Origin: an uncultured Bacteroidales bacterium
Lineage (GTDB): Bacteria > Bacteroidota > Bacteroidia > Bacteroidales > UBA932
NCBI GenBank assembly: GCA_947253655.1
Contig: CAMYAE010000001.1
Location: forward strand, 62,001 to 126,000
Direction: 5' to 3'
DNA: 64,000 nt
Shown in pieces: positions 35,633 through 45,183 of this stretch (positions within the stretch are counted from its first letter, which is position 1; each line of letters begins with the position of its first letter). Below the pieces are notes generated by a model. That model saw nothing but the letters and a program-made list of their open reading frames with translations. It had not been told where the DNA came from and made no database searches. The translations under genes were made by a program, and so were the position numbers.

Positions 35633-35663
35633 CAAATATACAAACGTTTGTATTTTAATCAAA
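35633..35663 (-). promoter_or_regulatory. Promoter of the lacI-kduD-...-eda operon
   Basis: On the minus strand, TTTG (35660-35663), a 19-base spacer and TATATTTG (35633-35640) match the Bacteroidota consensus TTTG-N19-TAnnTTTG. The start codon of the regulator is 29 bases downstream. Confidence 0.85.
35638..35653. promoter_or_regulatory. LacI-type operator
   Basis: ATACAAACGTTTGTAT is a perfect 16-bp palindrome with the central CG typical of LacI-family operators. It lies inside the -33/-7 spacer and touches the -7 element, so bound repressor would block polymerase. No second copy was noticed in the operon. Confidence 0.88.
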
Positions 35664-35819
35664 ATTTTTTTGAATATTATTGCATTTTTTCTACGGGATG
35701 ACAGTATTATGTTCGTTTGTGGCTGATTGTCAAGGGATAATGTCCTTACAATCGCAGGACGGCAGGCTCTGTCTTGACAATGAAAGCAGGCATCGGGTGA
35801 CAATATTGTTGGAATTCCG

Positions 35820-35827
35820 TATCTTTG
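35820..35827 (+). promoter_or_regulatory. Putative -7 element of uvrA
   Basis: TATCTTTG fits TAnnTTTG and lies 20 bases before the chosen uvrA start, which supports that start over the ATG at 35680. Confidence 0.45.
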
Positions 35828-35847
35828 TAAGATTAACGGCGTATTGT

Positions 35848-38754
35848 ATGGCTGATGACGGAAAAATTCTGATAAAAGGAGCGAAGGTCAATAACCTCAA
35901 GAATATTACTGTAGAGATACCAAGAAACAAATTTGTGGTAATTACAGGGATTTCCGGCTCAGGGAAATCTTCCCTCGCGTTTGATACCCTTTTTGCAGAA
36001 GGCCAGAGGCGTTTTGCCGAAAGCCTGTCCTCTTATGCCCGTCAGTTTCTCGGCAGGATGTCCAAGCCGGATGTCGAAATGATAAAAGGAATTCCGCCGG
36101 CAATAGCCATAGAGCAGAAAGTAAATACCAGAAATCCTCGCTCTACCGTTGCTACTACTACGGAAATATATGATTATCTGAGACTTATATTTGCCAAAAT
36201 TGGCAGGACCTATTCGCCCGTGAGTGGGGTTGAGGTAAAATGCCACAGTGCCAATGACGTTATGGAATATATCCTTGCCGGAGAAGCAGGTCCCATATAT
36301 CTTTTGGCCGATATAGATTGGAACGGCAGGGAAGACAAAGTGGAGCTTATGCTGTCACTTAAAGAACAGGGATATTCGAGATTTTGGGCGGTAGATGCCG
36401 AAGGAGAAAGCACGTCAGACCTTTCAAACGGCAGAGTTATGAGGATTGAAGAGGTCATGCAACTGTCGGAATCAGGGAATTTTCCGAAAATGCTTTACCT
36501 CCTTGTCGATCGTATAAAAATGCCTCTTATAAAGGATAATCTTCCTTATGACGAATCCGGAGAAGCATGGGCCAAAACTGATTGGGAAGACCTACAGGCA
36601 AGGCTGCATTCCTCTATCGCAAATTGTTTCAGCAGTGGCAAGGGCACTATGTATGTAATAGGGGGAAGTGCAGGAACGAAGAAATTCGTCAATCGGTTTG
36701 AGGCGGACGGAATGGTCTTCCGTGAGCCGGACGAATATATGTTCAGTTTCAACAGTCCTTTGGGAGCCTGCCCTGTCTGCGGAGGCCTTGGAAAGGTTAT
36801 AGGAATCAGTGAGGATATGGTTGTTCCGGACAAGACAAAAAGCATATATGACGGAGCGATAGCCTGCTGGAAAGGTGAAAAGATGAGCTGGTTCAAAGAC
36901 CGGATGATTGAGGTTTCGGAAAAATACGGCATACCTATATTCACCCCGTACTGCGAGCTTTCGGAAGAGGTTAAGGATATAATATGGAACACCCATAGCA
37001 TCGAGGGGGATGAGAAGTCGCTTATTGGCATAAACGAATTCTTCGAATGGGTGGAAGCCAACAAATACAAGGTACAGTACAGATACATGCTCAGCCGTTT
37101 CTCAGGCAAGACCGTCTGTCACGAATGCAAGGGCAGCCGCCTGCGTAAGGATGCCCTGTACGTCAAGGTAGGCGGCAAAAACATACATGAACTTCTCAGC
37201 CTTAACGTAAACGGGCTGCTGCAATTCTTTGAGAAGCTCCAGCTTTCCGATTATGAACGCATTATAGTGCATAAGGCTATAGAGGAAATAGTTTCCCGCC
37301 TCCGGTATATAAAGGATGTAGGACTGTACTATCTGACATTGAACCGTACATGCAATACGCTTTCCGGCGGAGAGAGCCAGAGAATTAACCTTGTAACAGC
37401 CCTCGGAAGTTCATTGGTCGGTTCTATGTATATCCTTGACGAGCCGAGCATAGGTCTGCACCCCAGAGATACGGAGCGGCTGATATATGTCCTAAGAAAA
37501 TTGAGGGATATGGGGAATACGGTTATTGTAGTCGAGCACGATGAAGAAATAATCAAGGCAGCGGATTTTCTTATAGATATGGGGCCTTATGCCGGAGCGA
37601 ATGGGGGAGAGATAGTATTTCAGGGGACAGCATCGGGCAAGGTCGGTGATGATGAAGTTGCAAGGTCGCTGACGCTACAATATATGAAAGGAATCAGAAA
37701 AAAACTGTCAAGGCCCAAAAGAACATCTCAGCATTATATATGCGTAGAGGGTGCAATGGAGCATAATCTGAAAAATATTACCGTTAAATTCCCTCTTGGG
37801 GTATTGACCGTAGTCTCCGGGGTCAGCGGTAGCGGAAAATCCTCCTTGGTCGGTGATATCCTCTACCCTGCAATGTTCAGAAGAATAAATGAAACCGGGA
37901 GTATGCCCGGAATTTTCAAGAATCTATCCGGGGATATAGACAGAATAGGACAGGTGGAATATGTGGACCAGAATCCTATCGGGAAGAATTCCCGTTCCAA
38001 TGCCGTAACCTATCTCAAAATATATGACGATATAAGAGAACTGTTTGCAATGCAGCAATATGCCCGGATTAACGGATATACTCCTTCCTTTTTCTCGTTC
38101 AATCAAGACGGAGGCCGCTGTTCCGAGTGTCAGGGAGAAGGTTATGTAAGGATTGGTATGCAGTTTATGGCCGATGTCACAATGCTCTGCGAATCCTGCG
38201 GAGGAAAGCGGTTCAAACCCGATATATTAGAGGTCAGGTATGCCGGGAAGAATATCGATGATGTCCTGAATATGAGTGTTGAGGAGGCAATCGCATTCTT
38301 TGGGGCACAGAAAGAGACGCAGGCTCGTGCCGTAGTGAACAAGTTGAAACATCTGGCCGATGTTGGGCTTTCTTATATCAAATTGGGGCAGAGCAGCAGC
38401 ACTTTGTCTGGTGGGGAGAGCCAAAGGATAAAGCTCGCCTATTTCCTGTCAAAGAACGAAAGTGAGCCGGCCGGAAGAAAAAAGCATATAATGTTCATCT
38501 TCGACGAGCCGACAACAGGCTTGCATGCATTCGATGTTGAGAAATTGCTGAAGGCCTTTGACTTTCTTATTGCAAAAGGGCACACCATTATAGTCGTAGA
38601 GCATAATATGGATGTTATCAAGGCGGCGGATTGGGTAATCGACCTTGGTCCGGATGCCGGGGATGACGGCGGCCGGGTTGTGTTCGAGGGTACTCCTGAA
38701 GAACTTGCCGACAGGGGCGGAACTTTTACAGCCGAATATCTGCGGAAGCAGTAG
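35848..38754 (+). CDS. uvrA: Excinuclease ABC subunit A
   Basis: 968 aa damage-recognition ATPase of nucleotide excision repair. Two ABC modules are present, each with Walker A (GISGSGKSSLAFD near residue 33; GVSGSGKSSLVGD near 660) and signature (TLSGGESQRI twice). Zinc-binding cysteines are seen in CPVCGGLG, CHECKGSR and CSECQGEG...CESCGGKR. I start it at ATG 35848 (MADDGKILIKGAKVNNLKN), where family similarity begins and just after a -7 element; a 56-codon upstream extension is unlikely. Its last 29 bases overlap the convergent glycosyltransferase gene. A second uvrA paralogue may exist elsewhere in the genome. Confidence 0.95.
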   Translation: MADDGKILIKGAKVNNLKNITVEIPRNKFVVITGISGSGKSSLAFDTLFAEGQRRFAESLSSYARQFLGRMSKPDVEMIKGIPPAIAIEQKVNTRNPRSTVATTTEIYDYLRLIFAKIGRTYSPVSGVEVKCHSANDVMEYILAGEAGPIYLLADIDWNGREDKVELMLSLKEQGYSRFWAVDAEGESTSDLSNGRVMRIEEVMQLSESGNFPKMLYLLVDRIKMPLIKDNLPYDESGEAWAKTDWEDLQARLHSSIANCFSSGKGTMYVIGGSAGTKKFVNRFEADGMVFREPDEYMFSFNSPLGACPVCGGLGKVIGISEDMVVPDKTKSIYDGAIACWKGEKMSWFKDRMIEVSEKYGIPIFTPYCELSEEVKDIIWNTHSIEGDEKSLIGINEFFEWVEANKYKVQYRYMLSRFSGKTVCHECKGSRLRKDALYVKVGGKNIHELLSLNVNGLLQFFEKLQLSDYERIIVHKAIEEIVSRLRYIKDVGLYYLTLNRTCNTLSGGESQRINLVTALGSSLVGSMYILDEPSIGLHPRDTERLIYVLRKLRDMGNTVIVVEHDEEIIKAADFLIDMGPYAGANGGEIVFQGTASGKVGDDEVARSLTLQYMKGIRKKLSRPKRTSQHYICVEGAMEHNLKNITVKFPLGVLTVVSGVSGSGKSSLVGDILYPAMFRRINETGSMPGIFKNLSGDIDRIGQVEYVDQNPIGKNSRSNAVTYLKIYDDIRELFAMQQYARINGYTPSFFSFNQDGGRCSECQGEGYVRIGMQFMADVTMLCESCGGKRFKPDILEVRYAGKNIDDVLNMSVEEAIAFFGAQKETQARAVVNKLKHLADVGLSYIKLGQSSSTLSGGESQRIKLAYFLSKNESEPAGRKKHIMFIFDEPTTGLHAFDVEKLLKAFDFLIAKGHTIIVVEHNMDVIKAADWVIDLGPDAGDDGGRVVFEGTPEELADRGGTFTAEYLRKQ

Positions 38755-39601
38755 ATTGTTCTTGTTCCGGGAACATTTTGGCAATATATCGCCTTATTCT
38801 TCCAAGTCCGAACGTTTTTATTCGTAATTTTCTTAAGCTATAGTGCAATTTGTCTATATCTTTCGAGAGTCCTGGCATTCTTATGCCCTTATCCTTTGCA
38901 AAATTACTTATGACTTCGTTTGCATGATATGAGTCGTCGGTAGTTTTCTTTTGCATTATTTCTGTCTTATTGTTTAGTGCAGAGCCTGGAACATTGGCGT
39001 AAAAGTATAAGGCATCGGTGGCTGTCACCATTTTGGGAGCCATATACAGCACCTTGAAACTAAAGGGCATGTCTTCAATAAGCCGCCCCTCTTCGAACAA
39101 TATTCCGGTACTCCTGAGAAATTCAAGATTGAACAGATAACGCCATACATAGCCCCATTTGGCAACCCAGGTGAGTTTCAATTTGTCCCTTGTCTTGACA
39201 ACGACCCGGTTTTTCTTGAAGACCTGTGTCTGATAAGGCAGCCTCTCGTTATACATGCCCGAACAGGCAATATCCGCTCCGGTTTTCTCTGCTGCATTGA
39301 CTAAGTTTTTATAGAAGTCGGAGTTTATCCTGTCGTCCACATCCATAAAATGGATGTATTTCCCGTTCGCCATTGCAATTCCGGTGTTCCTTACCACTGA
39401 TGGCCCTCTGTTTTTCTTAAACAGTATTGTCTTAACCGGATACCGGGAGGCTATCTCTTCGGAACGGTCGAATATACCGTCTATTATAACAATGACTTCC
39501 AAGTTCTTATAGGACTGTGACAGCATCATTTCTATACACGGCCCTATATACTTTTCCCCCTTATAGCAAGGGATTATGACGCTTACAATTGGCTCAGACA
39601 T
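38726..39601 (-). CDS. Glycosyltransferase family 2 (copy 2 of a tandem pair)
   Basis: 291 aa GT-A glycosyltransferase. PIVSVIIPCYKGEKYIGPCI opens the nucleotide-sugar fold (residues 4-23), and the DXD-type motif is FMDVDDR (about 90-96). The middle segment KLKLTWVAKWGYVWRYLFN is almost identical to that of the next upstream gene, as is GILFEEGRLIEDMPFSF. The C-termini differ. It probably adds a sugar to a surface polysaccharide. No membrane helices are obvious. It overlaps uvrA convergently by 29 bases. Confidence 0.9.
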   Translation of the reverse strand: MSEPIVSVIIPCYKGEKYIGPCIEMMLSQSYKNLEVIVIIDGIFDRSEEIASRYPVKTILFKKNRGPSVVRNTGIAMANGKYIHFMDVDDRINSDFYKNLVNAAEKTGADIACSGMYNERLPYQTQVFKKNRVVVKTRDKLKLTWVAKWGYVWRYLFNLEFLRSTGILFEEGRLIEDMPFSFKVLYMAPKMVTATDALYFYANVPGSALNNKTEIMQKKTTDDSYHANEVISNFAKDKGIRMPGLSKDIDKLHYSLRKLRIKTFGLGRIRRYIAKMFPEQEQSTASADIRL

Positions 39602-39642
39602 TTGTACCTTTGGTTTAATCGGCTGTTGTTATCAGCCTCTTG

Positions 39643-40485
39643 TCATGTTAACGATTGCATGACATGTCTTTGTATGCTTTTCTTCTTGAAAAATATTATC
39701 CAATATTTTCTGAAAACATAATGTATTTTATCAAGGTCTATTGAGCGTCCGGGAAGGCTTATACCATTTGTCCTTGCAAATTTCCTGATTAAACCTTTCG
39801 CATGATGCGAGTCTTGCCTGCGCTTGTCGGAAAGTTGCTTGTTTTTATTGTTTAGTATCGAATTGGGGATATTGGCATATAAATATATGGAGTCTTTTGC
39901 TGCAACGATTTTCTTCGCACTGTAAATTGTCATGAAAGAGAACGGCATGTCTTCAATAAGCCGACCCTCTTCGAACAATATTCCGGTACTCCTGAGAAAT
40001 TCAAGATTGAACAGATAACGCCATACATATCCCCATTTGGCAACCCAAGTGAGTTTAAGTTTATCTTTTGCAGTTACAGCCACCTTGTTCTCTGTGAATA
40101 TCTGGCTCTGATATGGATTTTTTTCATTGTACATGCCAGAGCATGCTATATCCGCCCCTGTCTCCTCCGCCGCATTGACTAGGTTTTTATAAAAGTCTGC
40201 GTTTATTCTATCGTCTACATCCATAAAATGGATATATTTACCGGTGGCAGCAGCTATTCCGGCGTTCCTGCCAGCGGATAGCCCTTTATTTTTCTCGAAA
40301 CGGATTATCTTCACCGGATACCGGGAGGCTATCTCCTCTGAACGGTCGAATATACCGTCAATTATAACAATGATTTCCAAATTCTTATAGGACTGTGACA
40401 GCATCATCTCGATGCACTGTCCTATATACTTTTCCCCCTTATAGCAAGGAATTATAACGCTTACTGTTGGTACAGACATGTCCAA
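39643..40485 (-). CDS. Glycosyltransferase family 2 (copy 1 of a tandem pair)
   Basis: 280 aa, paralogous to the gene 41 bases downstream. Both share the SVIIPCYKGEKYIG start, FMDVDDRIN, the ADIACSGMYNE stretch and the KWGYVWRYLFNLEFLR block; some DNA stretches of 50 bases or more are identical. They diverge in the last ~90 residues, which suggests a tandem duplication followed by change in acceptor or partner contacts. The start may be ATG 40485 or the third codon at 40479. Confidence 0.9.
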   Translation of the reverse strand: MDMSVPTVSVIIPCYKGEKYIGQCIEMMLSQSYKNLEIIVIIDGIFDRSEEIASRYPVKIIRFEKNKGLSAGRNAGIAAATGKYIHFMDVDDRINADFYKNLVNAAEETGADIACSGMYNEKNPYQSQIFTENKVAVTAKDKLKLTWVAKWGYVWRYLFNLEFLRSTGILFEEGRLIEDMPFSFMTIYSAKKIVAAKDSIYLYANIPNSILNNKNKQLSDKRRQDSHHAKGLIRKFARTNGISLPGRSIDLDKIHYVFRKYWIIFFKKKSIQRHVMQSLT

Positions 40486-40627
40486 TTAAATTAATTTTAT
40501 AATAAACTCTTGTCGGTTTGGGGTTTTAGCACACAAATTTATACATAAAATTATCTCAATGCAAATAAAATGGTCTCGCTTGAAAATAATTGCTATCTTT
40601 ATCGGAAATATAACCGATAATGCTGAT

Positions 40628-41461
40628 ATGAAGAGTATTTGTGCGATTACTATGGTCAGAAACGACGATTTCTACCTAAAAAAATGGACGGAGTATTATG
40701 GCAGGGAACTTGGCGAAGAAAACCTGTATATTTTCTTGGACGGAAAGGATCAGAAAATTCCCGACTGGTGCCCACTTGCACATATAGAGGCTGTTGACAA
40801 GATTCCCGGACAAGTGGTAGATGCAGAGAAAGGGAGGCTTACATTTCTATCAGAAAAGGCTGCGGAGCTGTTGAAAGAATACGACCTTGTAATAGGGACG
40901 GACGCTGATGAATTCCTTATCGTAGATCCGGCTTTGGGAGTGAGCCTGAAAGAATATTTGAGTGCAAAAGACATTAAGGTTTCGCTGTCCGGTCTTGGAG
41001 TGGATGTCGGGCAGAACACAAAAGAGGAGACCGCAATAAGAGAAGACGAGCCTTTCCTTAACCAACGCCATTATGCACGGCTGTCAACCAGATACAGCAA
41101 GCCGTCAGTGCTTGCCGCCCCTGTAGTGTGGGGCTCCGGCTTCCATAGAATCAAAGGACATAATTTCCATATTGCCAAGGACCTGTATCTCTTCCATTTT
41201 GGCTATTTCGACTTGGGCCGTATAGAGGCCAGGTTTAATGACAAGGATCGGAAGGAGGCTGGCTGGACACGTCACCTTGCAAAAAGGTCGAAGACAATCC
41301 GGCTTGTAACCGAGAGAAAGGCCGGGGAGTGGGAGCGCTGGACAAAGTTTGCCCGCACGACCCAGAACATTGTCAGGCCTCCATACGCATGGAATAAACC
41401 GGCAATGTTTGAAATGGTGGTTATTGTCCGCATACCTGAACGCTTCCGGGACATAATCTAA
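40628..41461 (+). CDS. Glycosyltransferase family 2-like protein
   Basis: 277 aa. It begins MKSICAITMVRNDDFYLKKW, a pattern of GT2-like or GT92-like proteins (Glyco_tranf_2_4), with GTDADEFLIV (about 100-109) as the metal-binding DxD region and a later HFGYFDLGR. The acceptor is unknown. I chose ATG 40628; the frame is open back to 40559 but the added residues lack resemblance. It diverges from the GT2 pair and converges with the fimbrillin-like gene, overlapping it by 4 bases. Confidence 0.83.
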   Translation: MKSICAITMVRNDDFYLKKWTEYYGRELGEENLYIFLDGKDQKIPDWCPLAHIEAVDKIPGQVVDAEKGRLTFLSEKAAELLKEYDLVIGTDADEFLIVDPALGVSLKEYLSAKDIKVSLSGLGVDVGQNTKEETAIREDEPFLNQRHYARLSTRYSKPSVLAAPVVWGSGFHRIKGHNFHIAKDLYLFHFGYFDLGRIEARFNDKDRKEAGWTRHLAKRSKTIRLVTERKAGEWERWTKFARTTQNIVRPPYAWNKPAMFEMVVIVRIPERFRDII

Positions 41462-42729
41462 TTAACAACGATAACGGCAGCAGCAGAATCGCTTGTAGGA
41501 TAACCAGCTTCGAAATACAATATGCCGGAGCCTCTTGATTTGAGTTCGAGTGTCACACCTCGTCCGTCATCATCTATTGCATAGTCGTAGATTCCTCTTT
41601 CTTTGTCGAATTCGAGTTCTTCCAATCCAATCTGCATGAATGCATTTGGGGGAGTTGTTTCAGCTCTTATCCGAATGCTTTCTCCGACCTTTCCCTCAAT
41701 GTATGTTCCCGGCAAAAGTTTGATTTTAGCCTTGCCTGTCCTGCCAAGCCCGGATTTATCCACCCTCCAGCTGTCTTCGGAAAGACCGTTACCTTCGGGC
41801 CGCACGGTGAAACGGTAACTGCAATTCCTGATTATGTCAAAATTGCCTTTGCCGTTACCTAAATAAAATCTGTAGACAAGGTATTCTTCAGGCCGGGAGA
41901 TAAACTCCTTAGATTTATATTCAGCTCTCAATTCTATATAAGAACATACTTCAGACATAGCCGGGTTCTTGTCCAACATCTTGTCCTTATCCGTTTCAGC
42001 CTCAGGCAGCAGGTCTCCGTTCATATTTTCCAGCATATACAGGCAGACTTCTCCGCTAAGACCGGGAGATTTGTCCATGTTCAAGGCATCGGCCTCACCG
42101 AAACTCTTCATAAAGCCTGTTTTGAATACGTCCATATTGTTTTCCGCCCGGCTTTTAGTAAGCGGACATACTGATCTGGGACAATTCCCTATGCTTACGC
42201 TCATGACATTGAACTCTATCCCTTTGTCCAAACCGCGTCTGTCAATTCTGAGAGAAATCCGCGACATCAGCCTTTCCAGCTTGATTTCAATTTTCTTATC
42301 CTTTACATTGATGTTTTCCACCTTGCCGCACATCGGCATCCCTCTGCTGTATTCATCAGGATAAGCGATATGGTAACGGTATTTTTTCAAGGCATCGTAG
42401 GTATCGAAGCCTTTGACATCGTAGCCGAAATTGGCAAAAGCCACGGCAGTATATTCCAAACCCTTAATCAGCCGGGTGGAATACGAAACCGCGTTCCGAA
42501 TGTACCTATGGTCTTCAACTATGCCTTCCTTGTTGATAATGAAGATGTTCAGGTCATTTATGACATCAGGGCCGGGGTCGGCTGATTTTACCGCTTCCTG
42601 CCCTGAAACGATAAAGCCGATTTCCAAAATCCCTGACTCCGGATCAGGACACACAGGAGAGCAGCCTGTCAATACGGCCGCAAATATAAGTATGGGTAAT
42701 GAATTAATATTTAATGATTTCCTCATCAT
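41458..42729 (-). CDS. Fimbrillin-like lipoprotein (Mfa2/FimB or DUF4906 type)
   Basis: 423 aa. Lipobox VLTGC (Cys about 23). The N-terminal half follows the Bacteroidales fimbrillin plan: DLNIFIINKEGIVEDHRYI (strand plus turn), YTAVAFANFGYD, then KIEIKLERLMSRISLRIDR. The C-terminal ~100 residues form a separate beta domain (LLPGTYIEGKVGESIRIRAETTP). Type V pilus subunits or anchors have this layout. It overlaps the upstream lipoprotein gene by 26 bases, so they form a unit. Confidence 0.72.
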   Translation of the reverse strand: MMRKSLNINSLPILIFAAVLTGCSPVCPDPESGILEIGFIVSGQEAVKSADPGPDVINDLNIFIINKEGIVEDHRYIRNAVSYSTRLIKGLEYTAVAFANFGYDVKGFDTYDALKKYRYHIAYPDEYSRGMPMCGKVENINVKDKKIEIKLERLMSRISLRIDRRGLDKGIEFNVMSVSIGNCPRSVCPLTKSRAENNMDVFKTGFMKSFGEADALNMDKSPGLSGEVCLYMLENMNGDLLPEAETDKDKMLDKNPAMSEVCSYIELRAEYKSKEFISRPEEYLVYRFYLGNGKGNFDIIRNCSYRFTVRPEGNGLSEDSWRVDKSGLGRTGKAKIKLLPGTYIEGKVGESIRIRAETTPPNAFMQIGLEELEFDKERGIYDYAIDDDGRGVTLELKSRGSGILYFEAGYPTSDSAAAVIVVN

Positions 42730-43729
42730 AGTCTTTCCATGTTTTAATCGAAAAATTCAGTTGAAAGTCTCCGCTTTCCACCGGCGTGTCCGGATCATCG
42801 ACACCTAATCTCGTAATTACCATATCCAGAACGTAACTTTTGTTCCTTTCTATTCCCGGCCTGAAACCGGCTGCCTTGTATCCTCCGGCATTGATATTTA
42901 TAGGATAATAGTATTTACGTCCGTCAATAGTGCCTTCTACGACAATTCTTGTTGGGGGGCTGCTTATGCTTGCTCCATAGCCGGAATTGGGATAGCAGTA
43001 CAATCTTATTCCGGGAAATATTACCCCTTCGTCCATCTCACCGTCTATCGCTGCGGAAATCATGTCCGGACGAATGAAATCACTGAAGTCGGATGAGCGC
43101 AGCTTCCCATAGTTGATGACCGAACTTATATTGTAGGTGCTGTCGTAAATTACAGGGCATGAGCCGCTTACGTTAGTAAGATAGATTTTCACGTCTTTCA
43201 TTTTCCTGCCGGCATATTGCCTTGAAGAAAAATCGCAGCAAATGCTGTTCAAAAGGACCTCTGACATTAGCGGCTCCAGCCTTATTTCACAACTTCCATT
43301 GTTCTTCGCATAATGACGGACTGTTCCCGACATTACAGGATATTCAGGATTTTCGTCTTTAAGTTCAGACATAACTTTTTGAAGCCCCTCGAATGAATTG
43401 ACCCCGGCCCATTTGTTCTTGTCCCCGGCTGCATTTGCTATGACCGCTATTATTTTGTCACCGCTTCGAGAGGATACCTTAACCGATTCTCCGACACCGG
43501 ATTCATGACGCTGATAGGCATCTATATGCCTCAGTCTGTCATTGTTAAATACAAGGATGTCCAAGGAACTTATGCATGCAGTTTTAACTGTCTTGACATG
43601 CAATTCCGTCTCTATGGCTCCATTAACTTCTTCATAATCAACGGTATAATCGTCTATACCATTGCATGAAACGAGTGTTAGGGCCGATAACCACGATAAA
43701 ACCGAGAGCAGGCGTTTTTTTGTTTTCAT
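42704..43729 (-). CDS. Fimbrillin-like lipoprotein
   Basis: 341 aa. Lipobox LTLVSC (Cys22). SSLDILVFNNDRLRHIDAY and DKIIAVIANAAGDK match the first beta-sandwich of fimbrillin-type proteins, and RLEPLMSEVLLNSI corresponds to the middle strand. The end, FQLNFSIKTWKDYDEEI, is typical of minor or anchor subunits (WxxYDE-like). Together with the downstream gene it may form a short pilus or surface adhesin. No major subunit or Mfa-type assembly gene is adjacent. Confidence 0.72.
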   Translation of the reverse strand: MKTKKRLLSVLSWLSALTLVSCNGIDDYTVDYEEVNGAIETELHVKTVKTACISSLDILVFNNDRLRHIDAYQRHESGVGESVKVSSRSGDKIIAVIANAAGDKNKWAGVNSFEGLQKVMSELKDENPEYPVMSGTVRHYAKNNGSCEIRLEPLMSEVLLNSICCDFSSRQYAGRKMKDVKIYLTNVSGSCPVIYDSTYNISSVINYGKLRSSDFSDFIRPDMISAAIDGEMDEGVIFPGIRLYCYPNSGYGASISSPPTRIVVEGTIDGRKYYYPININAGGYKAAGFRPGIERNKSYVLDMVITRLGVDDPDTPVESGDFQLNFSIKTWKDYDEEIIKY

Positions 43730-43850
43730 TGCAATTTTCTGTTTTGTGGACGAATTGCGTCCGCAGGCAAAACTAATACAACAAAGGTGGTTTTATCGTG
43801 TTTTTAATATTTGTCAACGATAATTTTGACGATTCTTTAATAAAAAAAAT

Positions 43851-43874
43851 GCAGGTCGGGAATTCCCGGCCTGC
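43851..43874 (-). terminator. Terminator of the nqr operon
   Basis: A 12-base-pair stem (GCAGGTCGGGAA / TTCCCGGCCTGC, one G-U pair) lies 23 bases after the nqrF stop. On the minus strand it is followed by a run of eight T. Confidence 0.9.
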
Positions 43875-43896
43875 AAAATATAGGGTCTTGTTTTAT

Positions 43897-45168
43897 TTAA
43901 CCTCCGAAATTATCATATAGAATGCTCTCCGGCATAACTCCGAGGCTGTCAAGCAGCTTGTTTACGGAGCTTACCATCATAGGAGGTCCGCACATGAAAT
44001 ACTTGATGTCTTCAGGCGCCTCGTGGTCTTTCAGATAGGTTTCATACATGACGTTATGTACAAATCCTGGCGTGTATTTTACGCCTGCCGCATCGGCTGC
44101 AGGGTCCGGACGGTCAAGAGCCAGGTGGAAATGGAAATTAGGGAAATCCTTTTCGATTTCAGCGAAATCTTCAAGGTAGAAAGCCTCTACAAGGCTGCGG
44201 GCCCCATAGAAGAAGTGTACCTGTCTCTTGGTCTTGATAGTCTTGAACAGCTGCATGATATGGCTTCTTAGAGGGGCCATTCCGGCACCTCCTCCGACAA
44301 AGATGTATTCCTGTGAGTCCGGATCGTTCTCAGGCAGCAGGAATTCTCCGTAAGGGCCTGATATTATCACCTTGTCTCCCGGTTTGCGGGCGAACACATA
44401 GGATGAGGCTATTCCCGGAGGGACAGGCAGCATTTTGAATACTCCCTTTGGCTGGGACCTGTCGAAAGGCGGAGTAGCAATTCTCACGTTCAGTTTTATA
44501 ATATCCTTTTCTCCCGGGTATGAAGCCATTGAATAGGCACGGCTCGTAGCCTCAGGGTTATGGGCGTGAATATTGAAGAAACCGAATTTCTCCCAATCCG
44601 CCTTATATATATCGGCCACCTCAATATCCTTGAAATCAAGGTCATATTCCGGAATTTCAATCTGGATATATTCTCCGGACTTGAAGTCCAGGTGTTCTCC
44701 TTCAGGAAGCTTGACGGTAAATTCTTTGATGAAAGTCGCTACGTTGTCGTTTGAAATGACCTCGCATTCAAGCTTCTTTACACTCAAGGCCGAATCCGGA
44801 ACGGCAATTTTCAGATTGTCCTTTACTTTCACCTGACAGCCGAGCCGCCAATTGTCCTTTATCTCTTTCCTTGAGAAAAATCCGGTTTCGGTCGGGAGGA
44901 TTGTTCCGCCACCTTCTATGACACGGACTTTGCACTGCCCGCAGTTACATTTGCCGCCGCAGGCGGATGGGAGGAAGATGCCGTCTTCTGCCAGGGTGTG
45001 GAGCAAATCTCCGCCCTGATTGGCATCAATGATTTTTTTGCCGTTGTTAATATCGATTTTAATCGTGCCTGATGGTGTCAGCTTAGCCTTAACAAGCAGA
45101 AGCAGAGCCACCAGAACAAGTGTGACAACTAAAATCGTCGTTACTGCACCAATTATTGTATATAACAT
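43897..45168 (-). CDS. nqrF: Na+-translocating NADH:quinone reductase subunit F
   Basis: 423 aa NADH-oxidising subunit. One N-terminal membrane helix (about residues 3-28) is followed by a [2Fe-2S] ferredoxin domain with cysteines C70, C76, C79 and C111 (SACGGKCNCGQC). FAD binding (RAYSMAS, about 214-220) and NADH binding (FVGGGAGMAPLRSHI) come next. It passes electrons from NADH into the Nqr complex. It is the last gene of nqrABCDEF, 15 bases after nqrE, and a strong terminator follows. Confidence 0.98.
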   Translation of the reverse strand: MLYTIIGAVTTILVVTLVLVALLLLVKAKLTPSGTIKIDINNGKKIIDANQGGDLLHTLAEDGIFLPSACGGKCNCGQCKVRVIEGGGTILPTETGFFSRKEIKDNWRLGCQVKVKDNLKIAVPDSALSVKKLECEVISNDNVATFIKEFTVKLPEGEHLDFKSGEYIQIEIPEYDLDFKDIEVADIYKADWEKFGFFNIHAHNPEATSRAYSMASYPGEKDIIKLNVRIATPPFDRSQPKGVFKMLPVPPGIASSYVFARKPGDKVIISGPYGEFLLPENDPDSQEYIFVGGGAGMAPLRSHIMQLFKTIKTKRQVHFFYGARSLVEAFYLEDFAEIEKDFPNFHFHLALDRPDPAADAAGVKYTPGFVHNVMYETYLKDHEAPEDIKYFMCGPPMMVSSVNKLLDSLGVMPESILYDNFGG

Positions 45169-45183
45169 ATATCTGTCTCCTTA

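Noticed and set aside
35680..35847. 56-codon N-terminal extension of UvrA
   Set aside because: Family similarity starts at 35848, and a -7 element at 35820-35827 lies inside the proposed extension.
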